From Lachnospiraceae bacterium (GTDB lineage Bacteria; Bacillota; Clostridia; Lachnospirales; Lachnospiraceae), in contig CAJTFW010000007.1 in assembly GCA_910575445.1 (NCBI GenBank), positions 93,008 through 157,007 of the forward strand: a DNA stretch of 64,000 nucleotides. The letters run 5' to 3'. The translations under genes and the position numbers were made by a program. Numbering within the stretch: the first letter of the stretch is position 1; every line of letters starts with the position of its first letter. A model generated the notes under the pieces. It ran no database searches, had not been told where the DNA came from, and saw only the letters and a list, made by a program, of their open reading frames with translations. Below are positions 1 to 6,702 of this stretch, piece after piece.

Positions 1-96
1 TGGTAGTACCTTCAAAACCCCGTCCCGAATCGCCCGTCCTGCTTCCATTGATGTCAGACTCCCTTTGAGAGAATCAATTGCAACCACAACCTTCAT
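1..96 (-). CDS. Glycerate kinase, N-terminal fragment (cut by window edge)
   Basis: The first 32 codons of a minus-strand gene begin at an ATG whose first base is 96, preceded by GGAGGAAAAGAT as ribosome-binding site. The peptide opens MKVVVAIDSLKGSLTSMEAG, which matches the start of the GlxK/GarK glycerate kinase family (typically MKIVIAPDSFKGSLSA). These enzymes phosphorylate D-glycerate to a phosphoglycerate. The rest lies outside the window, so catalytic residues cannot be checked. A D-2-hydroxyacid dehydrogenase lies just upstream on the same strand; hydroxypyruvate reduction to glycerate followed by phosphorylation would link the two, which is an inference from order. Confidence 0.8.
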   Translation of the reverse strand, partial: MKVVVAIDSLKGSLTSMEAGRAIRDGVLKVLP

Positions 97-172
97 ATCT
101 TTTCCTCCGCATCGCTGTCCAAAGTCCTATCCTTATGTGCAACCAAAGTTCTTCTCCCCCTGGTCCATCAAA

Positions 173-253
173 CAATAGATTGCGGGCTTCGCCAGCAAAT
201 CTATTGTCATGAATAAAAATGAGCGGCCTAGGAGCATAATTCCCAGACCGCCC
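173..253 (-). terminator. Hairpins between the dehydrogenase gene and the glycerate kinase gene
   Basis: Read on the minus strand, bases 253-221 form a GC-rich stem (GGGCGGTCTGGGA against TCCTAGGCCGC) followed by CTCATTTTTATT, which fits a Rho-independent terminator or attenuator. A second hairpin follows: CAATAGATT at 173-181 pairs with AATCTATTG at 198-206 around a small GC-rich inner stem. Whether glycerate kinase is read through from upstream cannot be decided from sequence. Confidence 0.5.
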
Positions 254-260
254 CGTTCTT

Positions 261-1226
261 TTACTTATTTACAACATTAATTGCTTCCCCATCCAGAAAC
301 GCCTTTACATTATTCACGGTAATATCCATAATTCTCTGTCTTGATGCCTGTGCTGCCCAGGAAATATGTGGTGTAATCAGACAATTCTTTGCTTTTAGAA
401 GTGGATTGTCTCCCATAATCGGCTCGGTAGACACTACGTCAAGTCCTGCTGCATACACTTTGCCGCTATTTAGTGCATCTGCCAAATCCTGCTCCACTAC
501 AAGCTGTCCACGGCTGTTATTAATCAAAATCACGCCGTCTTTCATCTTTGCGATGCTTTCTTTATTAATCATTCCTTCTGTAGACGGGAACAGTGGACAA
601 TGCAGGAAAATCACATCAGACTCCTTTAAAAGAGTATCCAAGTCTACATACTCTGCCAGTTTCTTGCCAGACTCGCTCTCATGTGCATCAAAAGCTAACA
701 CTCTCATATCCAGTGCATTTAAAATCTTCGCTGTAGCCTGTCCAATTCTTCCAAGGCCGATAACGCCAGCGGTCTTACCATACAGCTCAATCATTGGATA
801 ATCCCAGTAACACCAGTCTTCACAGTTCTCCCACTTTCCTTCCTGTACTGTCTGTGCATGATGTCCATAGTGAGAGCAGATTTCCAGAAGAAGACCTACT
901 GCATATTGTCCAACAATCTGTGTACCATAGGTAGGTACATTTACTACTGGAATCCCTTTTTCCTTTGCATAATCATAATCAACTACATTGTAGCCAGTTG
1001 CAAGTACCGCAATCAGCTTCAGATTCGGGCACTTGTCAATCGTTGCCTTGGAAATTGGCGTCTTGTTCATAATCACAATCTCTGCATCTTTAATGCGCTC
1101 TGCAATCAATGGACTCTCCTCATAAGAGGTTCTGTCATATACGGTCACTTCTCCAAGTTTCTCAAGCTCTGCCCAACTTAAATCTCCAGGATTCTCTGTG
1201 TAGCCATCTAGAATTACGATTTTCAT
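261..1226 (-). CDS. D-2-hydroxyacid dehydrogenase (hydroxypyruvate/glycerate reductase type)
   Basis: This 321-residue protein has the normal length and layout of NAD-dependent D-2-hydroxyacid dehydrogenases. The Rossmann motif GLGRIG lies at 157-162, and the catalytic triad is visible as Arg239 (NSRG), Glu268 (STEP) and His287 (TPHISW). Such enzymes interconvert 2-oxoacids and D-2-hydroxyacids. The N-terminal style (MKIVILDGYTENPGDL) and the glycerate kinase gene immediately downstream favour glycerate dehydrogenase, hydroxypyruvate to D-glycerate. The start ATG at 1226 is preceded by a purine-rich GGAGAG. Two palindromic repeats separate it from the transketolase genes upstream. The substrate is not proven by sequence. 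Confidence 0.85.
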   Translation of the reverse strand: MKIVILDGYTENPGDLSWAELEKLGEVTVYDRTSYEESPLIAERIKDAEIVIMNKTPISKATIDKCPNLKLIAVLATGYNVVDYDYAKEKGIPVVNVPTYGTQIVGQYAVGLLLEICSHYGHHAQTVQEGKWENCEDWCYWDYPMIELYGKTAGVIGLGRIGQATAKILNALDMRVLAFDAHESESGKKLAEYVDLDTLLKESDVIFLHCPLFPSTEGMINKESIAKMKDGVILINNSRGQLVVEQDLADALNSGKVYAAGLDVVSTEPIMGDNPLLKAKNCLITPHISWAAQASRQRIMDITVNNVKAFLDGEAINVVNK

Positions 1227-1244
1227 AATCTCTCCTTATTATAG

Positions 1245-1450
1245 TTCCGCATCCGCCGCTCACAATGCCCTTTGACTATAACGACATTTGACCGCTAGGC
1301 GTTCAAATATCGTTATGGGCATTGTTCGGGTGGATGCTGTTTTTAGCTTCCGCATCCGCCGCTTACCATGCCCTTTGACTATAACGACATTTGACCGCTA
1401 GGTGTTCAAATATCGTTATGGGCATTGTTCGGGTGGATGCTGTTTTTAGC
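1245..1450 (-). repeat. Tandem pair of 103-bp near-palindromic repeats
   Basis: Two almost identical units, 1245-1347 and 1348-1450, sit head to tail between the transketolase C-subunit gene and the dehydrogenase gene. Each can fold on itself almost completely: GCATCC with GGATGC, AATGCCC with GGGCATT, ATAACGA with TCGTTAT, ATTTGA with TCAAAT. Each begins TTCCGCATCCGCC, and the same box starts a diverged palindrome at 28911. The pair lies within a likely polycistronic minus-strand unit, so in RNA it would form two long consecutive hairpins. Confidence 0.85.
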
Positions 1451-1469
1451 TTCTTATATCTTATCGCTT

Positions 1470-2408
1470 TTACAGCCATGCTTTTACTTTGTTATAAATA
1501 CTCTTTGCATCCAATTCGTACTTCTCAATCAATGCCTTAGCCGGGCCGGACTCGCCGAAGGTATCGTTGACGCCGATTCTAAGCATCTTTGTCGGAGCTT
1601 TCTCTGCAAGTGCCTCTGCTACTGCTCCGCCAAGTCCGCCGATAATCGAGTGCTCCTCCACCGTCACGACTTTTCCTGTCTTCTTTGCAGATGCTGCTAT
1701 AAGGTCTGTATCCAGAGGCTTAATTGTGTGAATGTTGATTACCTCTGCTAAGATTCCGTCTGCCTCAAGCATCTTTGCTGCCTCTAAACTCTCTGATACC
1801 TCAAGCCCTGTTGCAACAATCGTCACGTCTTTTCCTTCCTGCATCACAATTCCCTTGCCAAGCTCAAAAGTATAGCTTGCCGGGTCGTTAATCACAGGAA
1901 CCGCCAGACGTCCAAATCTCATGTATACCGGCCCCTCATGCTCAATCGCTGCTTTGACAGCTGCTCTTGCTTCCACATCATCTGCCGGATTGATAACTAC
2001 CATTCCCGGAATCGTCCGCATCAGGGCAATATCCTCATTACACTGATGGGAAGCGCCGTCTTCACCCACTGAGATGCCCGCATGTGTTGCACCAATCTTT
2101 ACATTCAGATGCGGATAACCAATCGAATTTCTTACCTGCTCAAATGCTCTGCCTGCTGCAAACATCGCAAAAGTAGAAGCAAACGGAATCTTTCCCGCCG
2201 TAGCAAGTCCTGCTGCCACGCCCATCATATTCCCTTCTGCAATTCCACAGTCAATATGTCTCTCTGGAAATGCCTTCATAAAGACAGAGGTCTTTGTTGC
2301 TCCTGCTAAGTCTGCGTCTAAGACGACCAGATTCGGATACTGTGCTCCAAGCTCTGCCAGTGCATTTCCATAACTCTCTCTTGTTGCAATCTTCTTTACT
2401 TCTGACAT
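1470..2408 (-). CDS. Transketolase, C-terminal subunit
   Basis: This 312-residue protein is the pyrimidine-binding plus C-terminal half of a two-gene transketolase. The segment DCGIAEGNMMGVAAGLA (about residues 73-89) carries the conserved Glu that activates thiamine diphosphate, and GATHAGISVGEDGASHQ is typical of the family. With the N-terminal subunit it would move two-carbon ketol units between sugar phosphates in the non-oxidative pentose phosphate pathway. Its ATG at 2408 lies inside the end of the N-subunit gene (13-bp overlap), so the two are translationally coupled. Split transketolases are common in Clostridia. A paralogue acting on other ketoses cannot be excluded. Confidence 0.93.
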   Translation of the reverse strand: MSEVKKIATRESYGNALAELGAQYPNLVVLDADLAGATKTSVFMKAFPERHIDCGIAEGNMMGVAAGLATAGKIPFASTFAMFAAGRAFEQVRNSIGYPHLNVKIGATHAGISVGEDGASHQCNEDIALMRTIPGMVVINPADDVEARAAVKAAIEHEGPVYMRFGRLAVPVINDPASYTFELGKGIVMQEGKDVTIVATGLEVSESLEAAKMLEADGILAEVINIHTIKPLDTDLIAASAKKTGKVVTVEEHSIIGGLGGAVAEALAEKAPTKMLRIGVNDTFGESGPAKALIEKYELDAKSIYNKVKAWL

Positions 2409-3235
2409 AATGCTTCACCCACTTTCTCTAAATCTGCCATCGCCACCTGATACTGCTCATCGTTTGGCGCTGTTCCATGCCAGGATGCCTGATTTTCCAT
2501 AAAGGATACCCCTTTTCCTTTGATGGTCTTGGCAATAATCGCAACTGGCTTGTCCTTCACGCTTTTAGCCTCTGTAAATGCAGCTCTTAGCTGTTCCATA
2601 TCATTGCCATCCGCCACAGAAATCACATGGAAATTAAATGCTTCAAACTTCTTATCAATCGGGTATGGAGAGCATACATCGTCAATCTTTCCATCAATCT
2701 GCAGACCGTTATTATCCACAATCACTGTCAAGTTATCCAGATGTCTGTGACCAGCCAACATCGCAGCCTCCCACACCTGTCCCTCCTGAATCTCGCCGTC
2801 TCCAAGCAGTGTATAGACATGATAGGATTTCTTATCTAGCTTTCCGGCTATCGCCATACCAACTGCCACGGAGATACCCTGTCCTAGAGAACCAGAAGAC
2901 ATATCAATTCCTGGAATATGTTGCATACAAGGATGTCCCTGAAGATGGGAACCCACATGGCGAAGCGTCACAAGGTCCTCTACCGGAAAATATCCCCGAT
3001 GTGCCATCGCACTGTAATAACCAGGCGCGGTATGTCCCTTTGACAGTACAAAACGGTCCCTGTCTGGGTCCTTTGGATTCTTCGGGTCAATGTTTAACTC
3101 CTCAAAATATAAATAGGTAAAAATATCTGCCGCTGACAAAGACCCGCCTGGATGTCCTGCTTTTGCACTGTGCACAGCAGTCACAATTCCTTTACGGACT
3201 TCATTAGCCATTTTTTGTAACTCTAACGTCTGCAT
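2396..3235 (-). CDS. Transketolase, N-terminal subunit
   Basis: This protein of 279 residues carries the thiamine diphosphate and Mg-binding half of transketolase. Visible signatures are AGHPGGSLSAADI near the start, FVLSKGHTAPGYY, and the GDGEIQEGQVWEA to VDNNGLQIDG segment with the metal-binding GDG and NN. The start is placed at the ATG at 3235 (MQTLELQKM) because AAGGAGAGAGAG lies just before it; the frame stays open for 22 more codons upstream but reads as non-coding AT-rich leader. It overlaps the C-subunit gene by 13 bp. A sigma-A type promoter lies at 3274-3301. Confidence 0.93.
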   Translation of the reverse strand: MQTLELQKMANEVRKGIVTAVHSAKAGHPGGSLSAADIFTYLYFEELNIDPKNPKDPDRDRFVLSKGHTAPGYYSAMAHRGYFPVEDLVTLRHVGSHLQGHPCMQHIPGIDMSSGSLGQGISVAVGMAIAGKLDKKSYHVYTLLGDGEIQEGQVWEAAMLAGHRHLDNLTVIVDNNGLQIDGKIDDVCSPYPIDKKFEAFNFHVISVADGNDMEQLRAAFTEAKSVKDKPVAIIAKTIKGKGVSFMENQASWHGTAPNDEQYQVAMADLEKVGEALCQK

Positions 3236-3273
3236 CTCTCTCTCCTTTTCTATACCAGATTTATACCACTTTA

Positions 3274-3301
3274 ATAGTAACACAATTAAAATAATTTTCA
3301 A
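3274..3301 (-). promoter_or_regulatory. Sigma-A type promoter of the transketolase operon
   Basis: On the minus strand TTGAAA (3301-3296) and TACTAT (3279-3274) are separated by 16 bases. They lie about 40 bases upstream of the transketolase start. Confidence 0.5.
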
Positions 3302-3329
3302 GTCTTAGTAGCGTTTCTCAAAACATTTT

Positions 3330-3938
3330 TCAGAGTCCTTCTAAGATTTCTTCCGCCGAACGTGGCCAGCCATCTTTTAAGTCTGTTAAAATTTCCTCAA
3401 ACTGCGAACCACAATGCTTTACCTCATTTAACACCAGTCGAATCCCCTCCTTAGACTGATGCCAGTTCTCCTTGCTAATCCCCTTTGTCACCACTGGGCA
3501 CACCATAATCTTAGCCTCTGGAAAACAGACCTGATAATAAAGACTCGCCCGGCGCGCATGATACGCCTGACAACACAATATCGCTTTCTTTACCTGAAGC
3601 CCCATCTTGTCTGTCACCTGTCTGGATCGAAGTGCATTTTCATAGGTAAAAGTTGCCTTATCTTCTTGCAAGATACACTCCTTTGGCACCCCTTCCCTCT
3701 GTAAAATATGGCAAAAATACGCCCATTCCGTCTCAAAAGTCGCATCCTTTTCAAATCCCTTTGAGAACTTCGCATACCTCCCAGATGGCAGCAGAAGAGG
3801 TGCATATCCCGCCTTCCAAAGCTTAGCCGCCTGCACAGGAAGCGCCTCCTCCAAAGACCCTGGCACAAAGATAACATCTGCCGCCTCTAGCGTATCCTCC
3901 AGAAAAATAAAATCCGTATACACCTCTACAATACTCAT
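3330..3938 (-). CDS. YdcF/ElyC-like DUF218 protein
   Basis: This roughly 202-residue protein resembles the DUF218 (YdcF/SanA/ElyC) family: an early DVIFVPGS strand-loop, PLLLPSGRYAK, a TYENALRSRQV segment and ILCCQAYHARRASLYY follow the family pattern of a Rossmann-like fold. DUF218 proteins are linked to cell-envelope or nucleotide metabolism, but the reaction is unknown here. No signal peptide or membrane segment is visible, so it should be cytoplasmic. The ATG at 3938 overlaps the aminotransferase stop as ATGA, so the pair is translationally coupled; a TTG at 3962 is a weaker alternative start. Confidence 0.75.
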   Translation of the reverse strand: MSIVEVYTDFIFLEDTLEAADVIFVPGSLEEALPVQAAKLWKAGYAPLLLPSGRYAKFSKGFEKDATFETEWAYFCHILQREGVPKECILQEDKATFTYENALRSRQVTDKMGLQVKKAILCCQAYHARRASLYYQVCFPEAKIMVCPVVTKGISKENWHQSKEGIRLVLNEVKHCGSQFEEILTDLKDGWPRSAEEILEGL

Positions 3939-5107
3939 GCCTTTAAAATCCCACTCTCCCAAATCTTCTGCACAGCCTTCTCTATCTTCTCCACCGGATA
4001 TACAAGCGCAATCCGCACATATCCCTCTCCTAAGCTTCCAAACGCTGTCCCAGGCACCACAATCACACCAGCCTTCTCTGCCAGATCCACCGCAAACTTC
4101 TCACTACTTGTATAGTTTGACGGAATCGGCGCCCACACAAACATCGTCCCCTGCCCATCTGGTACTTCCCATCCAATCTTTCGAAGTCCTCTGCAAAGTG
4201 CCAGACACCGCTCTTCATACAGACGACACTGCTCTAGTACATTCTCCTGTGGCCCCGTAAGTGCCGCAACCGCCGCATACTGTACCGGCAGAAAAATCCC
4301 ATAGTCAATCTGTGAACGCACCTTTTTAAAAGCCCGAATCACCTTCTCATTTCCAATCGCAAAAGAAATCCGCATCCCTGTCATATTGTAGGACTTTGAA
4401 AGCGAATAGAACTCAATCCCAACCTCCATCGCCCCCGGATACGACAAAAATGACTTCCCAACCTTCCCGCCATAGATAATATCCGCATATGCATTATCGT
4501 GCAGCAGCACAATCTGATACTTTTTTGCAAATGCAATCGCCCGCTCATAAAACGCATCATCCGCCACCGCACAGACCGGATTCGCCGGGTAAGACAATAT
4601 CATAAACTTCGCTGCTCTGGCCACATCCTCCTCAATATCCTCAAAGTCCGGCAGAAAATGATTCTTCTCATACAGCGGATACCCCACACATTTTGCCCCC
4701 ATAAGCTCTGGCCCCATCCCAAATACCGGATAGCCCGGATTAGGCACTAACACCACATCCCCCGGGTCACAAAGCACCAACGCGATATGCGCCATCCCCT
4801 CCTGCGACCCATACAGGCTCATAATCTGCTCCCTGTAAAGCTCCACTCCAAACCGCTTCTTATAAAACATTCGCACCGCATCTAACATCTCATCTCTGTC
4901 TGTCAACGCATACTTATAATTCTCAGGTTCCCCACAAGCCGCTTCCATTGCCCTTATAATATGCTCCGGCGTCCGAAAATCCGGCGTCCCCACCGAAAAG
5001 TTAAAGACCTCTCTCCCTTCCCTAAGAAGCGCCTCCTTCTTCTCATTCAATATCGTAAAAATCCCTTCTTCAATCCTCTCAGCCCTCTTAGAAAAACAAA
5101 TCTCCAT
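3935..5107 (-). CDS. PLP-dependent class I/II aminotransferase (LL-DAP aminotransferase-like)
   Basis: This 390-residue fold-type I aminotransferase shows the substrate/PLP motifs PNPGYPVFGMGPELMGAK, SYPANPVCAVAD, LLHDNAYADI and the PLP lysine in SLSKSYNMTGMR, followed by FAIGNEKVI. The overall style is that of the DapL/AlaT-like subgroup that transfers amino groups from glutamate or alanine. Sequence alone does not fix the substrate. The start is the ATG at 5107 (MEICFSKRAERIEEG) with AGAGAGGAG upstream; the open frame continues 35 codons further but lacks coding character. It overlaps the DUF218 gene by four bases (ATGA). Confidence 0.85.
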   Translation of the reverse strand: MEICFSKRAERIEEGIFTILNEKKEALLREGREVFNFSVGTPDFRTPEHIIRAMEAACGEPENYKYALTDRDEMLDAVRMFYKKRFGVELYREQIMSLYGSQEGMAHIALVLCDPGDVVLVPNPGYPVFGMGPELMGAKCVGYPLYEKNHFLPDFEDIEEDVARAAKFMILSYPANPVCAVADDAFYERAIAFAKKYQIVLLHDNAYADIIYGGKVGKSFLSYPGAMEVGIEFYSLSKSYNMTGMRISFAIGNEKVIRAFKKVRSQIDYGIFLPVQYAAVAALTGPQENVLEQCRLYEERCLALCRGLRKIGWEVPDGQGTMFVWAPIPSNYTSSEKFAVDLAEKAGVIVVPGTAFGSLGEGYVRIALVYPVEKIEKAVQKIWESGILKA

Positions 5108-5240
5108 TGTAAAACTCTCCTCTCTTTTATCCAAATATAAAACCCGTATACATACTGCCAGCCAATCAAAATACAACTTATTCCCATCTCTAAAACAATC
5201 TCTCCCCTCCATCCCGACAAATCCCTTCTCTTCTGTTATT

Positions 5241-5402
5241 CACAGCCAGGAAGGGGCAGATGTTCCTGCAAGACCCATTGAACGTCGTCGGCACTTAGCG
5301 AGCGCAAGCGGTTACGCGCAGTCGCGAGCTTAGTACCGCTACAGGCGTTCATTAAGCGCGAGCGGGGGTCTGGAAGGAATATCTGCCCCTTCCTGGCGTC
5401 CG
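5241..5402 (+). repeat. Dispersed structured repeat family 1, copy A
   Basis: This copy fills most of the 411-bp space between the aminotransferase and DUF1292 genes. Outer arms AGGAAGGGGCAGATGTTCC (5248-5266) and GGAATATCTGCCCCTTCCT (5376-5394) are complementary with one mismatch. They enclose the family core, which runs GACCC, ACTTAGCGAGCGCAAGCGG, CGCGCAGTCGCGAGCTTAGTA, GGCGTTC, ATTAAGCGCGAGCG, GGGTC. Inner helices are GACCC/GGGTC and GAACGTC/GGCGTTC. Copies B, C and D share the core but have other arms. Confidence 0.9.
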
Positions 5403-5440
5403 CCTACACAACAGCACCTACTGTATTTGCCACAAAACAC

Positions 5441-5469
5441 TTGCAAAACGCTCCACATTCTGCTACAGT
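5441..5469 (+). promoter_or_regulatory. Promoter of the DUF1292 gene
   Basis: TTGCAA (5441-5446) and TACAGT (5464-5469) are 17 bases apart, about 50 bases upstream of the ATG at 5519. Confidence 0.5.
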
Positions 5470-5518
5470 GATAAGGAAATAACTTTATCAATTTTAGAAG
5501 AAATGTGAGGTCTACCAA

Positions 5519-5869
5519 ATGTCTAATACATGTGATGAAACCAAATGCAACGGCGATTGCGCCTCCTGCGGTGGTGAAGGCGTTACCGTTACTCTAACCC
5601 TGGACGACGACAGCACCATAGAATGTGCCATCGTCGGCATCTTCGATGCTAACAACAAAGAATATATCGCTCTACTCCCACTCGATGAAAACGGTCAGAA
5701 CTCTGACGGCGAAGTATACCTCTATCGTTATCTCGTCGACCCCTCTGGCAATCCACAGCTAGAGAACATCGAAAGCGACGACGAATACGAAGCCGTATCC
5801 GATGCTTTTGACGAACTTCTAGACTCCATGGAGTATGACGAGCTCGTTTCTGAGAGCGATTTAAACTAA
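5519..5869 (+). CDS. DUF1292 domain protein
   Basis: This is a 116-residue, strongly acidic protein. After a short cysteine-bearing N-terminus (CDETKCNGDCASCGG) comes the DUF1292 core: VTLTLDDDSTIECAIVGIF, YIALLPLDENG and EVYLYRYL, followed by an acidic tail. DUF1292 proteins are small cytoplasmic proteins, common in Firmicutes, of unknown function. Four cysteines in the first 18 residues could bind a metal, which is speculation. The ATG at 5519 follows TGAGG. A promoter lies just upstream and a strong terminator just downstream, so it is a single-gene unit. Confidence 0.85.
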   Translation: MSNTCDETKCNGDCASCGGEGVTVTLTLDDDSTIECAIVGIFDANNKEYIALLPLDENGQNSDGEVYLYRYLVDPSGNPQLENIESDDEYEAVSDAFDELLDSMEYDELVSESDLN

Positions 5870-5887
5870 TTTGTTCTATGTATTTAC

Positions 5888-5925
5888 ATGCTGCCTGGTC
5901 AGGATTTGCCAGGCAGCATTTTTAT
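5888..5925 (+). terminator. Rho-independent terminator after DUF1292 gene
   Basis: ATGCTGCCTGG pairs with CCAGGCAGCAT around TCAGGATTTG and is followed by TTTTATTGATTTTT. It sits between convergent genes and the coaX stop codon lies inside its U-rich tail. Confidence 0.9.
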
Positions 5926-6686
5926 TGATTTTTCTCATAGATAATCTTAAGCCCCTTTAGTAGAAGCGCATCATCCAAGATAATCTTATGCTTACAATGT
6001 GGAATCAAAGCCTTTGCAAGTCCGCCCGTAGCAACTATGGTAAGCTTCTCTCCCATCTCTTCTTCCATCCGCTCTAACATCCCATCAAGCAACGCCGCAT
6101 TTCCATAGAAGACCCCGCTTTTCATACAATCCACCGTATTTTTTCCAATCAGCTTGTTAGGTGGCTCAATACTAATCTTTGGAAGCTGTGCGGTCTTAGC
6201 TGTCAACGTATCTGCTGAGATTCTGGCCCCTGGAATAATCGCTCCGCCAATATAATTTTTCTTACCATCAATAATACAAATGGTTGTCGCTGTCCCCATA
6301 TCAATAATCGCTGCTGGCACTTTATACTCATGTACCACTGCCACCGCATTAACAATACGGTCGCTTCCTACCTGGCGCGGGTCATCCATTAGAATATTCA
6401 GCCCCGTCTTTACTCCAGGCCCAATCACCATCACTTCCCGGTTTAAAATCTTTTCCATCGAACGGCGCACAATATTGGTCACTGGCGGCACCACAGAAGA
6501 TATTATCCCGCCGTCTAATTCCTTTGTTGAAATATCATGCAATTCTAAAATATTTTTAAAACTAATCGCATACTCTAGTTCTGTCCGCGTCGACACCGTA
6601 GACAGCCGCTCAACAAAACATATGTTCTCTCCATCAATACACCCAACCACAATATTTGTATTTCCAATATCTACTGCTAAAATCAT
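5922..6686 (-). CDS. coaX: Type III pantothenate kinase
   Basis: This 254-residue protein starts MILAVDIGNTNIVVGCIDG, the ASKHA phosphate-binding motif of CoaX with Asp6. Further family marks are GPGVKTGLNI, DPRQVGSDRIVNA, IDMGTATTICIID and GGAIIPGARIS. CoaX phosphorylates pantothenate in the first committed step of coenzyme A synthesis in the cytoplasm and needs a monovalent cation. It lies 16 bases downstream of the CHASE2 cyclase gene on the same strand and so is probably the last gene of that operon. coaBC, which acts later in the same pathway, is 5.6 kb away on the other strand. Confidence 0.95.
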   Translation of the reverse strand: MILAVDIGNTNIVVGCIDGENICFVERLSTVSTRTELEYAISFKNILELHDISTKELDGGIISSVVPPVTNIVRRSMEKILNREVMVIGPGVKTGLNILMDDPRQVGSDRIVNAVAVVHEYKVPAAIIDMGTATTICIIDGKKNYIGGAIIPGARISADTLTAKTAQLPKISIEPPNKLIGKNTVDCMKSGVFYGNAALLDGMLERMEEEMGEKLTIVATGGLAKALIPHCKHKIILDDALLLKGLKIIYEKNQ

Positions 6687-6702
6687 CTCTCTACCTCTTT
6701 TC

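Noticed and set aside
2638..3120. Long open frames antisense to the transketolase gene
   Set aside because: They mirror the codon structure of a well-supported gene and have no ribosome-binding site or family match.
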